Below, piece by piece: positions 1-5,231 of a stretch of DNA of 5,249 nt (position 1 is the stretch's first letter; every line of letters starts with the position of its first letter). Source of the stretch: CG2-30-40-21 sp043806395 (GTDB lineage: Bacteria; UBA9089; CG2-30-40-21). Below the pieces are notes generated by a model. That model was not told the origin of the DNA. It saw only the letters and a program-made list of their open reading frames with translations, and ran no database searches. The position numbers and the translations under genes were made by a program. The stretch spans positions 1 through 5,249 of the forward strand of contig JAZDHC010000289.1 in assembly GCA_043806395.1 (NCBI GenBank), written 5' to 3'.

Positions 1-2
1 TT

Positions 3-182
3 GAAGTTGAATATTTGACAAACAAAAGCGGTCAAACAAAAGCAGTTGTTATTCCCATTGAGTTATGGAGACATCTGCTTCCAAAAGATGATACTTCTGT
101 TGGGGAGTTATCTGAGGGAATAGAAGATTACTGTTTGAGTAGGAAGAGGATGTATATCAGATTGAGGTGCCGGAGGATGTAG
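3..182 (+). pseudogene. Antitoxin-like protein, 5' end off-window, 3' end replaced
   Basis: The open frame begins before the window and runs to a TAG at 180-182. The first ~45 residues (EVEYLTNKSGQTKAVVIPIE, then LWRHLL and an acidic GELSEGIEDYCL stretch) resemble the short Phd/VapB-like antitoxins that begin with a strand-turn-strand ending in AVVIPIELW. These normally neutralise a toxin encoded just downstream, but no toxin gene follows here. After the YCL residues (about position 136) the frame turns into SRKRMYIRLRCRRM, which is a shifted reading of the neighbouring nadA-like tail and not a natural antitoxin C-terminus. I infer that the antitoxin gene lost its 3' end in a recombination event. 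The family call rests on sequence resemblance from memory, and the start codon cannot be seen. Confidence 0.45.
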
Positions 183-229
183 CAGAAAAGGCAAGAATGG
201 CTATTGAAAGGATGTTAGCTATTGCCTGA
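143..229 (+). pseudogene. nadA: C-terminal fragment of probable quinolinate synthase NadA
   Basis: This is an open stretch of 28 codons ending in TGA at 227-229, bounded upstream by an in-frame TAG at 140-142 and with no usable start. It reads EEDVYQIEVPEDVAEKAR and then an AIERMLAIA ending. Quinolinate synthase proteins end in a similar way: an E-V-x-VPE segment, then a helix rich in Ala and Arg, closing in a xxERML motif. NadA is a [4Fe-4S] enzyme that condenses iminoaspartate with dihydroxyacetone phosphate to make quinolinate for NAD synthesis. The catalytic cysteines lie far upstream in the full protein and are absent, so this piece cannot be functional. The base composition is richer in G than the R-M genes, as expected for older chromosomal DNA. 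The match is short, so another protein family remains possible. Confidence 0.5.
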
Positions 230-303
230 ACTATGGAAGGCAGTTAGACTGTAGATGAAAATTATGCCTCAGGGGTGATAATAACGTGGAAACAAAAAAC
301 TTT

Positions 304-309
304 TATAAT
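304..309 (+). promoter_or_regulatory. Candidate -10 box upstream of the R-M operon
   Basis: A TATAAT hexamer lies 50 bases before the first R-M start codon and would place transcription initiation near 316, leaving a short leader with the ribosome binding site. No good -35 hexamer lies 16-18 bases upstream (ATAACG region), so support is weak. A second TATAAT at 337-342 has a TTGACT only 1 base before it, which is far too close to act as its -35. Using this second box would put the start at or inside the Shine-Dalgarno site. No operator-like repeat or controller-protein gene is visible. Confidence 0.3.
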
Positions 310-344
310 ATTCCTTTAATGGTAAACAGTTGACTCTATAATCC

Positions 345-349
345 AGGAG
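345..349 (+). promoter_or_regulatory. Ribosome binding site of the RadC-domain methyltransferase
   Basis: AGGAG sits 10 bases before the ATG at 360. The spacing is slightly long but acceptable. It supports this ATG as the start, which also gives a protein that begins just before the RadC-like PREKLLE segment. Confidence 0.6.
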
Positions 350-359
350 TAAGTAAGAT

Positions 360-1490
360 ATGATAAAGAGCGAACCCCAAAAACCAAGAGAAAAATTGCT
401 TGAACTTAAAAATCCCGCTCAAATAAGTACTGAAGATTTGATTGCTATTATCTTGGGGCATGGTTCCAAAGAAAAAAATGTCTTTGATCTAAGTAAAGAC
501 CTTGTTGAATATATTCGCATAAATCTAAATAATTCGATCTCTATAGATGCTCTAATCCAATTCCCTGGAATTGGAACCACGAAAGCGTTACAAATTATTT
601 CAGCATTAGAATTAGGGAAGCGATTCAAATGGACACAAGAGAAAATTAGAGTCCATAAAATTGGGCAAGGGGAAATCATTCAAGGCGACTGTTTAGAAGC
701 TATGAAATCTATTTCTGACGATTCTATTATCCTTGCCTTTACTTCTCCTCCATATCATAACGCTATTAATTATGAGGAACATATCCAAAAACTTGAAGGG
801 AAAATTAAGTATTGGACACGCAAAGAAGTATCTTATGACTTTTATCGGACATTTTTGATTGATCGGTTTAAGGAATTGCATCGTATTATTAAGCCAGGAG
901 GACATAATATTGTGAATATTTCCCCTGTAGGTTGGAATGGTATTCGAGTACCATTACCTTTTCATTTTGTAGGATGGATGGAGAAAATAGGATGGCAGTT
1001 TAAAGAAGATATTATTTGGGAAAAAGAGATTGCAAAAGATAAAAGAAGTGGTGTGTTAATACAACACCCATATCCAGGCTATTATTATCCCAGTTTGGTT
1101 GCTGAATATGTATTGGTTTTCCAAAAGCCGGCAGGTAAAAAGGAAGAAAATAATATTTATCACTTTCGCTCATCTAAAGAAAAACAAGACAATAAATTGG
1201 ATATGAGTGATTATCAGGGAGAAATGAGTAAAAATGTCTGGAAAATTCCCCCTGTTGCTCCTCAGCAAAATCTTCATCCCTGTCCTTTTCCGGAAGAGTT
1301 AGCCAAAAGAATTATTCAATTTTATTCGTATAAAGATGATACCGTCATTGATATATTTACCGGAAGTGGACAAACGAATATAGTTGCTGAGAAATTAGGA
1401 CGAAAACATATTGGAATTGAAACTCAGGAAAAGTATGTTCAATATGTTATCGAACGATTAAAACAAATGATTGAAAACCCGAATGGTTAG
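360..1490 (+). CDS. DNA amino-methyltransferase (beta class) with N-terminal RadC-like HhH domain
   Basis: The protein has 376 residues and two parts. Residues 8-90 look like the N-terminal domain of RadC/UPF0758 proteins: PREKLLE, then a helix with STEDLIAIILGHGSKEKNVFDLS, then a helix-hairpin-helix with PGIG at 69-72 and ALELGKRF at 82-89. That part is expected to bind DNA without sequence specificity. Residues 100-376 are a SAM-dependent methyltransferase. GDCLEAM at 109-115 and the catalytic TSPPY at 128-132 (motif IV) come first, the putative target-recognition segment follows (about 190-300), then HPCPFPEELAKRII (motif X) at 306-319 and DIFTGSGQT (motif I, SAM binding) at 331-339. This order is class beta. 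TSPPY is typical of N4-cytosine enzymes, but N6-adenine cannot be excluded. All key motifs are present, so it is probably active. It is the first gene of an M-R-M operon and should protect host DNA from the nuclease encoded next. The metal-binding JAB-like C-terminal domain of RadC is absent. Confidence 0.9.
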   Translation: MIKSEPQKPREKLLELKNPAQISTEDLIAIILGHGSKEKNVFDLSKDLVEYIRINLNNSISIDALIQFPGIGTTKALQIISALELGKRFKWTQEKIRVHKIGQGEIIQGDCLEAMKSISDDSIILAFTSPPYHNAINYEEHIQKLEGKIKYWTRKEVSYDFYRTFLIDRFKELHRIIKPGGHNIVNISPVGWNGIRVPLPFHFVGWMEKIGWQFKEDIIWEKEIAKDKRSGVLIQHPYPGYYYPSLVAEYVLVFQKPAGKKEENNIYHFRSSKEKQDNKLDMSDYQGEMSKNVWKIPPVAPQQNLHPCPFPEELAKRIIQFYSYKDDTVIDIFTGSGQTNIVAEKLGRKHIGIETQEKYVQYVIERLKQMIENPNG

Positions 1491-1507
1491 GACCAAAGAA
1501 AATGAAC

Positions 1508-1513
1508 AGGAGG
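1508..1513 (+). promoter_or_regulatory. Shine-Dalgarno site that fixes the endonuclease start
   Basis: A perfect AGGAGG lies 8 bases before ATG 1522. The same frame is open further upstream, with a TTG at 1471 and an ATG at 1483 inside the end of the methyltransferase gene, but neither has a comparable site. ATG 1522 is therefore the preferred start. Confidence 0.85.
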
Positions 1514-1521
1514 TTGTGTAT

Positions 1522-2670
1522 ATGCCTAAATTAGTTGGCAAAATAACGAATATGAGATACCAAAGTTTTCTCAAAAGCCCGTTGCTAACTGTATCATTTG
1601 ATACTGATGTGAACGACTGGCCATCAAAATGTTGTGTCAAGGATAATGACATTATCTATGCTGCCAGCAAATGGACAGGGCCAAAAAGAACGAGAACATA
1701 TCCGCTTGCTAATGTATATGATACTTTATCTGCTTGTGGAGGAAAAACTATTACGATTATCCCTATTGTGAAAGATGAGGGGGCAGACTCTCAAAATATG
1801 GATTATCTTCAATGGGACACTGTCCAGTTAATGAGTTTGTTAAATGTGTATGTTATCCTTGTCTATTACACAGATGCTCAGAAGAATCGTCGAGATATTC
1901 AAAAACCGAATAGAATAACATATCAACAATTAGATAGTGATTTTGTAAAAACTCAAATAAAGGAGTTAACCAACTATCATTCTTCTGCCCTACACTGGAA
2001 TTTAAATCAATTGAGTCCTGAAAAGTTAGATAGTCTTATGGAAAAAGCCATTATTAGTTATCGAATGATTTCAAAAAAGACAGGCGTTAAACTCCATAAT
2101 GAAGCAGGATTAGAAACCTTCAGACAGCGTATTATTACAAGTCGAGAGAGTTTTTTAGCCTTTTCAAGACTTAAATCTGCTCAAGCTCAGAAAAGAGAGA
2201 TAGGGACGACACAACCAAAAGAATCACTCAGTGTAGGGATAAAAACGGCTATCGAAATTGAGAATTATTTGGGAGGTAAGTATTTTTTGACAGTTGACGA
2301 TGTCATTATTTGTAACAACAGATATGAACTTATTGAAAGCAAGCATTCCAAAAAAGCAATTTTACCTGGAGAAAACGATATAAAAGATGGGCTTATCAAA
2401 ATGATGCTTTTTTCAAATATAGATAAACTCTATGAAGAAACAGATGTTGACTTAAAAACACTTGCCAATTTTATCCCTGTCCTCAGGTTAACATCTGAAA
2501 AATTATGTGGTAAAATTACAACAAATATGGGTGAAAGCGAGATTAAAACATTTTTTCAGAGAAACTGTTTCAGGAAAAACAAAGAAGAGTTTATTGACAC
2601 TCTCTTCAAAGAAGCAAGAGCAAACAAGTTTGATGTCATAATAGAATACGGTGAGAGGAAAGAAAAATGA
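1522..2670 (+). CDS. Probable type II restriction endonuclease, PD-(D/E)XK-like
   Basis: The protein has 382 residues from the ATG with the AGGAGG site. Its position between two methyltransferase genes is the main reason to call it the nuclease. Within it, residues 241-280 show a helix (KTAIEIENYLGG), a strand with D259/D260 (VDDVI), then YELIESKHSKK, where E272-S-K274 gives D-X11-E-x-K. This matches the layout of the PD-(D/E)XK nuclease core, in which the acidic residues bind Mg2+ and the lysine helps hydrolysis. An earlier block at residues 76-116 (TITIIPIVKDEGAD, then YLQWDTVQLMSLLNVYVILVYY) looks like a well-ordered strand-helix-strand unit and may be a second structural core or the DNA-recognition part. 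No helicase, HNH or GIY-YIG motif is seen. The stop overlaps the next start (ATGA), so expression is coupled to the second methyltransferase. I do not recognise the exact endonuclease family, and the cleavage site is unknown. Confidence 0.75.
   Translation: MPKLVGKITNMRYQSFLKSPLLTVSFDTDVNDWPSKCCVKDNDIIYAASKWTGPKRTRTYPLANVYDTLSACGGKTITIIPIVKDEGADSQNMDYLQWDTVQLMSLLNVYVILVYYTDAQKNRRDIQKPNRITYQQLDSDFVKTQIKELTNYHSSALHWNLNQLSPEKLDSLMEKAIISYRMISKKTGVKLHNEAGLETFRQRIITSRESFLAFSRLKSAQAQKREIGTTQPKESLSVGIKTAIEIENYLGGKYFLTVDDVIICNNRYELIESKHSKKAILPGENDIKDGLIKMMLFSNIDKLYEETDVDLKTLANFIPVLRLTSEKLCGKITTNMGESEIKTFFQRNCFRKNKEEFIDTLFKEARANKFDVIIEYGERKEK
2654..2660 (+). promoter_or_regulatory. Ribosome binding site of the Dam-like methyltransferase inside the endonuclease gene
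   Basis: AGAGGAA lies 6 bases before ATG 2667. The ATG overlaps the endonuclease TGA as ATGA, an arrangement typical of translational coupling in R-M operons. Confidence 0.6.
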
Positions 2671-3479
2671 TTAAAAGTCCTTTACGCTATCCAGGTGGAA
2701 AATCCAGGGCAGTCAACTATCTCTACAAATTTATTCCTCAATATAAGGAGTTGAGAGAACCGTTTTTTGGAGGAGGGTCGTTTTCATTTTACTGTGTTCA
2801 GAAAAGTCAGGATGCTCAATATTATGCAAGTGATATAAATTATGATTTGTATTGTTTCTGGAAGGAATTACAATCAAATAAGGATGAATTGATTAAAGAA
2901 ATTCTCAGAGTGAAAGAAAAATATGTCGAGGGAAGAGAATTATTCCATGAACTTGTTGCCAAACGAAGGCAGGCATTATCAGATTTTCAGCGAGCAGTTG
3001 ATTTTTTTGTGCTAAACAGGATTACATTTTCTGGTGTTGTAGATAGTGGAGGATATTCAGAACAAGCATTTGAAAAACGCTTTACACTGTCTTCAATTGA
3101 GCGATTGGAATATGCTTACAATATTGTTAAGCATATAGGATTCAGTTCTCAAAGTTATACTGACCTTTTATGTAAAGAGGGGGAAAATGTGTTTATCTTT
3201 TTAGACCCACCATATTATTCAACTACCCAGTCAAGATTATATGGAAAAAAAGGGTGTCTTCATGTAGATTTTAATCATGAAGTATTTATTAGAAATCTCA
3301 GGCAATGCAAGCATAAGTGGTTAATGACTTATGATAATAGTGAGTATATACGAGTATTATTTAGAGACTTTTATCAGGTTGAGTGGGAGTTACAATACGG
3401 GATGAACAATTATAAGCAGAAATCAGCACAAAAAGGGAAAGAATTGTTGATTGCAAATTATGAGATGGTAAAGAGTTAA
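2667..3479 (+). CDS. Dam-like DNA N6-adenine methyltransferase (D12 class, alpha)
   Basis: This is a 270-residue enzyme of the Dam/DpnM/D12-class family, whose members transfer a methyl group from SAM to N6 of adenine in a specific site. The motifs appear in alpha-class order. SPLRYPGGKSR at 4-14 is motif X, and EPFFGGGSF at 31-39 is the SAM-binding motif I. ASDIN at 54-58 carries the ribose-binding Asp56. FFVLNRITFSG at 113-123 is a family hallmark, and the catalytic FLDPPYY is at 178-184 (DPPY 180-183). The C-terminal GKELLIANY is also usual. The length is normal for the family (about 260-290), and the gene appears complete. It is the third gene of the operon and probably methylates the strand or half-site not modified by the first methyltransferase. 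An orphan Dam-like role is less likely given the ATGA overlap with the nuclease. Confidence 0.93.
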   Translation: MIKSPLRYPGGKSRAVNYLYKFIPQYKELREPFFGGGSFSFYCVQKSQDAQYYASDINYDLYCFWKELQSNKDELIKEILRVKEKYVEGRELFHELVAKRRQALSDFQRAVDFFVLNRITFSGVVDSGGYSEQAFEKRFTLSSIERLEYAYNIVKHIGFSSQSYTDLLCKEGENVFIFLDPPYYSTTQSRLYGKKGCLHVDFNHEVFIRNLRQCKHKWLMTYDNSEYIRVLFRDFYQVEWELQYGMNNYKQKSAQKGKELLIANYEMVKS

Positions 3480-3620
3480 TATAAAATCCTACTCCCACCC
3501 CTTGAACTCCAAAAGTACCTTGTCGCCGAGGCGGAAAAAGAGCAGGAAATCATTAAGGTAAACAAACGGTTGATTGAGATAATGGAGCAGAAAATTCAGA
3601 AGGTATTGGAGGAAATATAA
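3480..3620 (+). pseudogene. hsdS: 3' remnant of a type I R-M specificity subunit (HsdS)
   Basis: Directly after the Dam-like stop codon, and in the same frame, 46 codons read YKILLPPLELQKYLVAEAEK, then an EQEII segment, and end in a charged helix (KRLIEIMEQKIQKVLEEI) before TAA at 3618-3620. The LPPLExQ..IV.E.E.EQ.II..N..LI motif is the conserved helical region at the C-terminal end of HsdS target-recognition subunits. These subunits determine sequence specificity in type I enzymes and in fused type II (IIG-like) enzymes. The two target-recognition domains, some 350 residues, are missing, and there is no start codon or ribosome binding site, so this is a dead fragment. Its presence implies that a type I R-M locus stood here and was overwritten by the M-R-M cassette, with the junction at about 3480. 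Confidence 0.75.
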
Positions 3621-3625
3621 AAATT

Positions 3626-3721
3626 ATGAAATTTACCAAAATCACAATTGATAACTACAAAGAACAGAAAGGAAAAGATATAAAGGAATTGAATAATGCA
3701 AAAATTAATAAACTTTCTTAA
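3626..3721 (+). pseudogene. Short frame resembling the N-terminus of an AAA/RecF-like ATPase
   Basis: ATG at 3626 lies 5 bases after the hsdS remnant stop and opens a 31-codon frame beginning MKFTKITIDNYKEQKGKDIK. The pattern M-K-F-x-x-I-x-I-x-N-Y/F is how many RecF, OLD and AAA_15-type ATPases begin, and such genes are common next to hsdS. A GGAGG at 3608-3612 is present but 13 bases away, which is long. The frame lacks the Walker A motif that should follow at about residue 30 and ends at TAA 3719-3721, inside the next gene in another frame. It is either a truncated head of such an ATPase or a chance frame. The evidence is only the first dozen residues. Confidence 0.3.
3683..3688 (+). promoter_or_regulatory. 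Ribosome binding site of the membrane-anchored LamG-like gene
   Basis: AAGGAA lies 7 bases before ATG 3696. It fits the start that places a hydrophobic anchor right at the N-terminus. Confidence 0.5.
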
Positions 3722-4679
3722 AAATTTAAAAATTATTGTTTTCTTTTTTCTTTGGTTACCCTTATGGGTAAGGATAATATTGATAATTACATTATTAATT
3801 GTTTTATGGTATTTCTTTATTTTCTTAAGAGAAATAGGTGTTTTTTCGGGATTTAAAAACCCCTACATAGGTATTCATGTGTCGCATAATATCGTTAACG
3901 ACGAAATAGCAAAACAATCTGGTTTTGTAGAATATGATATTCTAATGGAGCGTCCTATTTCTGAGACAAATATTATTAAAAACTTATTTATAACCTTTAC
4001 CTTTCCAACTCCTATAAAAAGATTTGAAATCGTTAATTCCATTGGGACAGATAATTTCACGATTAAAGAGGGTAATAAAACATTTTTTTTAATTGAAAAT
4101 AATCAGCAGACATCTTATTCAAATCAACTTGTCATGGAAGATGGGATTCTAAAACCAGGATGTTTTATTCGGGTTAAAGCCTTTTCTCCAGATATACAAA
4201 ATAGGCTTGGAGTAGATAAAATAGTATGTTCTGGATACTATAACTATAATGTCTCGGATATTATCTTAAGAAAAAATGTCTCTTTGACTTTTCAACCTAG
4301 ATTTCAGAAAATTATGGAGATGGATGCAAAAAAATGGCAAATGTTACAAGAGATGATACAAAAGATTGAGTCAAAAGAAGGGAGTTTAGTTTTTTGGACT
4401 AGTGATAAGAATTGGTTGGACAGAAATAATGCTACCATTGACTTTATCCCTTACATTAAGAAAGATGACTTCTCGCTTAGAATTTTTAGGGATAAAGATC
4501 ATCTGTTTAAATGTGAAATTGCAAACTTAAGTTATCCCAAAATTATTTTGAAATACGGCAATTTAGAAAAAATTAAACAAAGTAAAAGTCATCCTAAACA
4601 CATGATTACTTTGACATGGAAAAATAGAGAGAAGAAATTATATATTGATGCTGAGTTAGTTGATTCGTTTCCAAAATAG
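3696..4679 (+). CDS. Membrane-anchored protein with LamG/concanavalin-like C-terminal region, function unknown
   Basis: The 327-residue protein is not recognised as a named family. Residues 13-44 are strongly hydrophobic and aromatic, interrupted by R26. They form either one long membrane anchor or a tight hairpin, preceded by lysines (K3, K9, K12) that favour a cytoplasmic N-terminus. Residues 50-200 are rich in alternating hydrophobic residues and predicted as beta strands, with no catalytic motif that I can see. Residues 205-228 are a helical linker (MDAKKWQMLQEMIQKIES). Residues 229-327 look like a LamG/concanavalin-type jelly roll: GSLVFWTSDKNW at 229-240, a middle LRIFRDKDHLFKCEI, and HMITLTWKNREKKLYIDAEL at 302-321, the usual H-x-x-x-T-W...LY-D-G signature with Ala319 in place of Gly. 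The final strands of such a fold are short or missing. The gene follows the R-M scar by 75 bases and is probably an independent unit. It could be a surface sensor or part of a defence locus, but no role is shown. Confidence 0.65.
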   Translation: MQKLINFLKNLKIIVFFFLWLPLWVRIILIITLLIVLWYFFIFLREIGVFSGFKNPYIGIHVSHNIVNDEIAKQSGFVEYDILMERPISETNIIKNLFITFTFPTPIKRFEIVNSIGTDNFTIKEGNKTFFLIENNQQTSYSNQLVMEDGILKPGCFIRVKAFSPDIQNRLGVDKIVCSGYYNYNVSDIILRKNVSLTFQPRFQKIMEMDAKKWQMLQEMIQKIESKEGSLVFWTSDKNWLDRNNATIDFIPYIKKDDFSLRIFRDKDHLFKCEIANLSYPKIILKYGNLEKIKQSKSHPKHMITLTWKNREKKLYIDAELVDSFPK

Positions 4680-4692
4680 GTTTGGCGAAACC
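4679..4692 (+). repeat. Small perfect hairpin at the stop codon of the LamG-like gene
   Basis: GGTTT and AAACC form a 5-bp stem around a GGCG loop, starting on the last base of the TAG stop. No U-tract follows, so it is at best a weak terminator. AAACCCA recurs 25 bases later (4688-4694 and 4713-4719), which may mark a small repeat element. Confidence 0.3.
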
Positions 4693-4731
4693 CATGTCCG
4701 TTGTTCATCTTAAAACCCAGTGATTGTGTAA

Positions 4732-4887
4732 AAGCATAAAAACGGAAGACTATTTTATTTAACAGACAGAGATAAAGATTGGAAAAAGATAGAAGGGAAT
4801 TTTGTTATACCAGAGCCAATTAAGGATATCGAATATCAAAGGATAAAATTAAACAGAAAGTTATCCTTATTTTGTAAAAAAGAATAA
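4732..4887 (+). pseudogene. Startless reading-frame remnant, unidentified
   Basis: This is an open frame of 51 codons with no start codon, bounded by TAA at 4729-4731 and TAA at 4885-4887. It reads KHKNGRLFYLTDRDKDWKKI, then a FVIPEPIKDIEYQRIKLN segment and a lysine-rich end (LSLFCKKE). The balanced, protein-like composition in an AT-rich spacer suggests the tail of a former gene. The same frame upstream (4681-4731) is broken by two stop codons. It could be decayed C-terminal material of a relative of the preceding LamG-like protein, but I cannot match it to any family. The rest of the interval 4680-4978 shows no gene. Confidence 0.3.
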
Positions 4888-4964
4888 TCTCACATTAGTA
4901 AAGACTTGAGTAATTACATAAAAAATATGGTCAGATTTATATCTGCTCAAATTATAGATAACAC

Positions 4965-4971
4965 AAGGAGG
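4965..4971 (+). promoter_or_regulatory. Strong Shine-Dalgarno site before the nfu fragment
   Basis: A full AAGGAGG with a 7-base spacer to ATG 4979. It shows that the beginning of the gene is native and only the 3' part is lost. Confidence 0.8.
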
Positions 4972-4978
4972 TTTTTTG

Positions 4979-5110
4979 ATGAAGGAAAAGGTGCTTGCGG
5001 TATTGGATGAGATACGACCAGGGCTTATGGCTGATGGCGGCAATGTAGAGCTGGTAGATGTCTCACCTGATGGGATAGTTAAGGTTAGGCTTGTTGGTGC
5101 TTGTGGTTAG
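4979..5110 (+). pseudogene. Truncated Nfu/NifU C-terminal-type iron-sulphur scaffold
   Basis: The frame codes for 43 residues: MKEKVLAVLDEIRPGLMADG, then GNVELVDVSPDGIVKVRLVGACG, followed by TAG. This is the first half of the NifU-like (Nfu) domain, about 70-75 residues in stand-alone bacterial proteins, with the hallmark IRPxLxxDGG and VRLxGACG segments. The full domain continues G-x-CP and a helix, forming the CxxC that binds a [4Fe-4S] cluster between two subunits for delivery to apo-proteins. Here the reading stops after the first cysteine (Cys42), so neither the second cysteine nor the last helix is made and cluster binding should be lost. Reading past the stop in the other frames (for example AGT GAT AGG AAT TTG) does not restore the family sequence, so this is a recombination break and not a simple frameshift. 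Codon use is richer in G and C than in the R-M genes. Confidence 0.85.
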
Positions 5111-5201
5111 TGATAGGAATTTGCTTTTCTGCCCATTTTAGATAGGTGTGTAATATTCTGTCACTATTAGAGAAAAGTGAATATTGGTATATAGTTTCTG
5201 A

Positions 5202-5231
5202 ATTATAGCATATGATTAATTATTTTGTCAA
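5202..5231 (-). promoter_or_regulatory. Consensus sigma-70 promoter on the minus strand
   Basis: Reading the minus strand, TTGACA (plus positions 5226-5231) is followed after 18 bases by TATAAT (plus positions 5202-5207). Both hexamers are perfect. Transcription would start near 5195 and run leftward, antisense to the nfu fragment. The first ATG met is at 5136-5134, opening only 9 codons (MGRKANSYH) before a stop at 5109-5107, exactly at the nfu break point, and without a clear ribosome binding site. The promoter may have belonged to a gene deleted at that junction, or may make a non-coding transcript. In the remaining 5111-5249 I see no coding gene. Confidence 0.6.

Noticed and set aside
330..342. 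TTGACT followed by TATAAT read as a promoter
   Set aside because: Only one base separates the two hexamers, so they cannot act together as -35 and -10, and the start point would fall on the ribosome binding site.
419..679. Minus-strand open frame of 86 codons inside the first methyltransferase
   Set aside because: It lies wholly opposite a gene with clear family motifs, has no ribosome binding site of note, and its translation resembles no family.
693..905. Minus-strand open frame of 70 codons inside the first methyltransferase
   Set aside because: It overlaps the catalytic TSPPY region on the other strand, and its composition is that of a complementary-strand artefact.
1471..1521. Earlier in-frame TTG/ATG starts for the endonuclease
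   Set aside because: They lie inside the end of the methyltransferase gene without a good ribosome binding site, whereas ATG 1522 has a perfect AGGAGG 8 bases upstream.
1458..1652. Minus-strand open frame of 64 codons across the methyltransferase-endonuclease junction
   Set aside because: It lies antisense to two coding genes, with no start signal and no recognisable sequence.
3875..4060. Minus-strand open frame of 61 codons within the LamG-like gene
   Set aside because: It is a shadow of the plus-strand gene, which has its own ribosome binding site and a coherent domain layout.
5107..5136. Nine-codon minus-strand frame MGRKANSYH as a gene
   Set aside because: It is too short and has no clear ribosome binding site. 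At most it is the head of a gene cut at the nfu junction.
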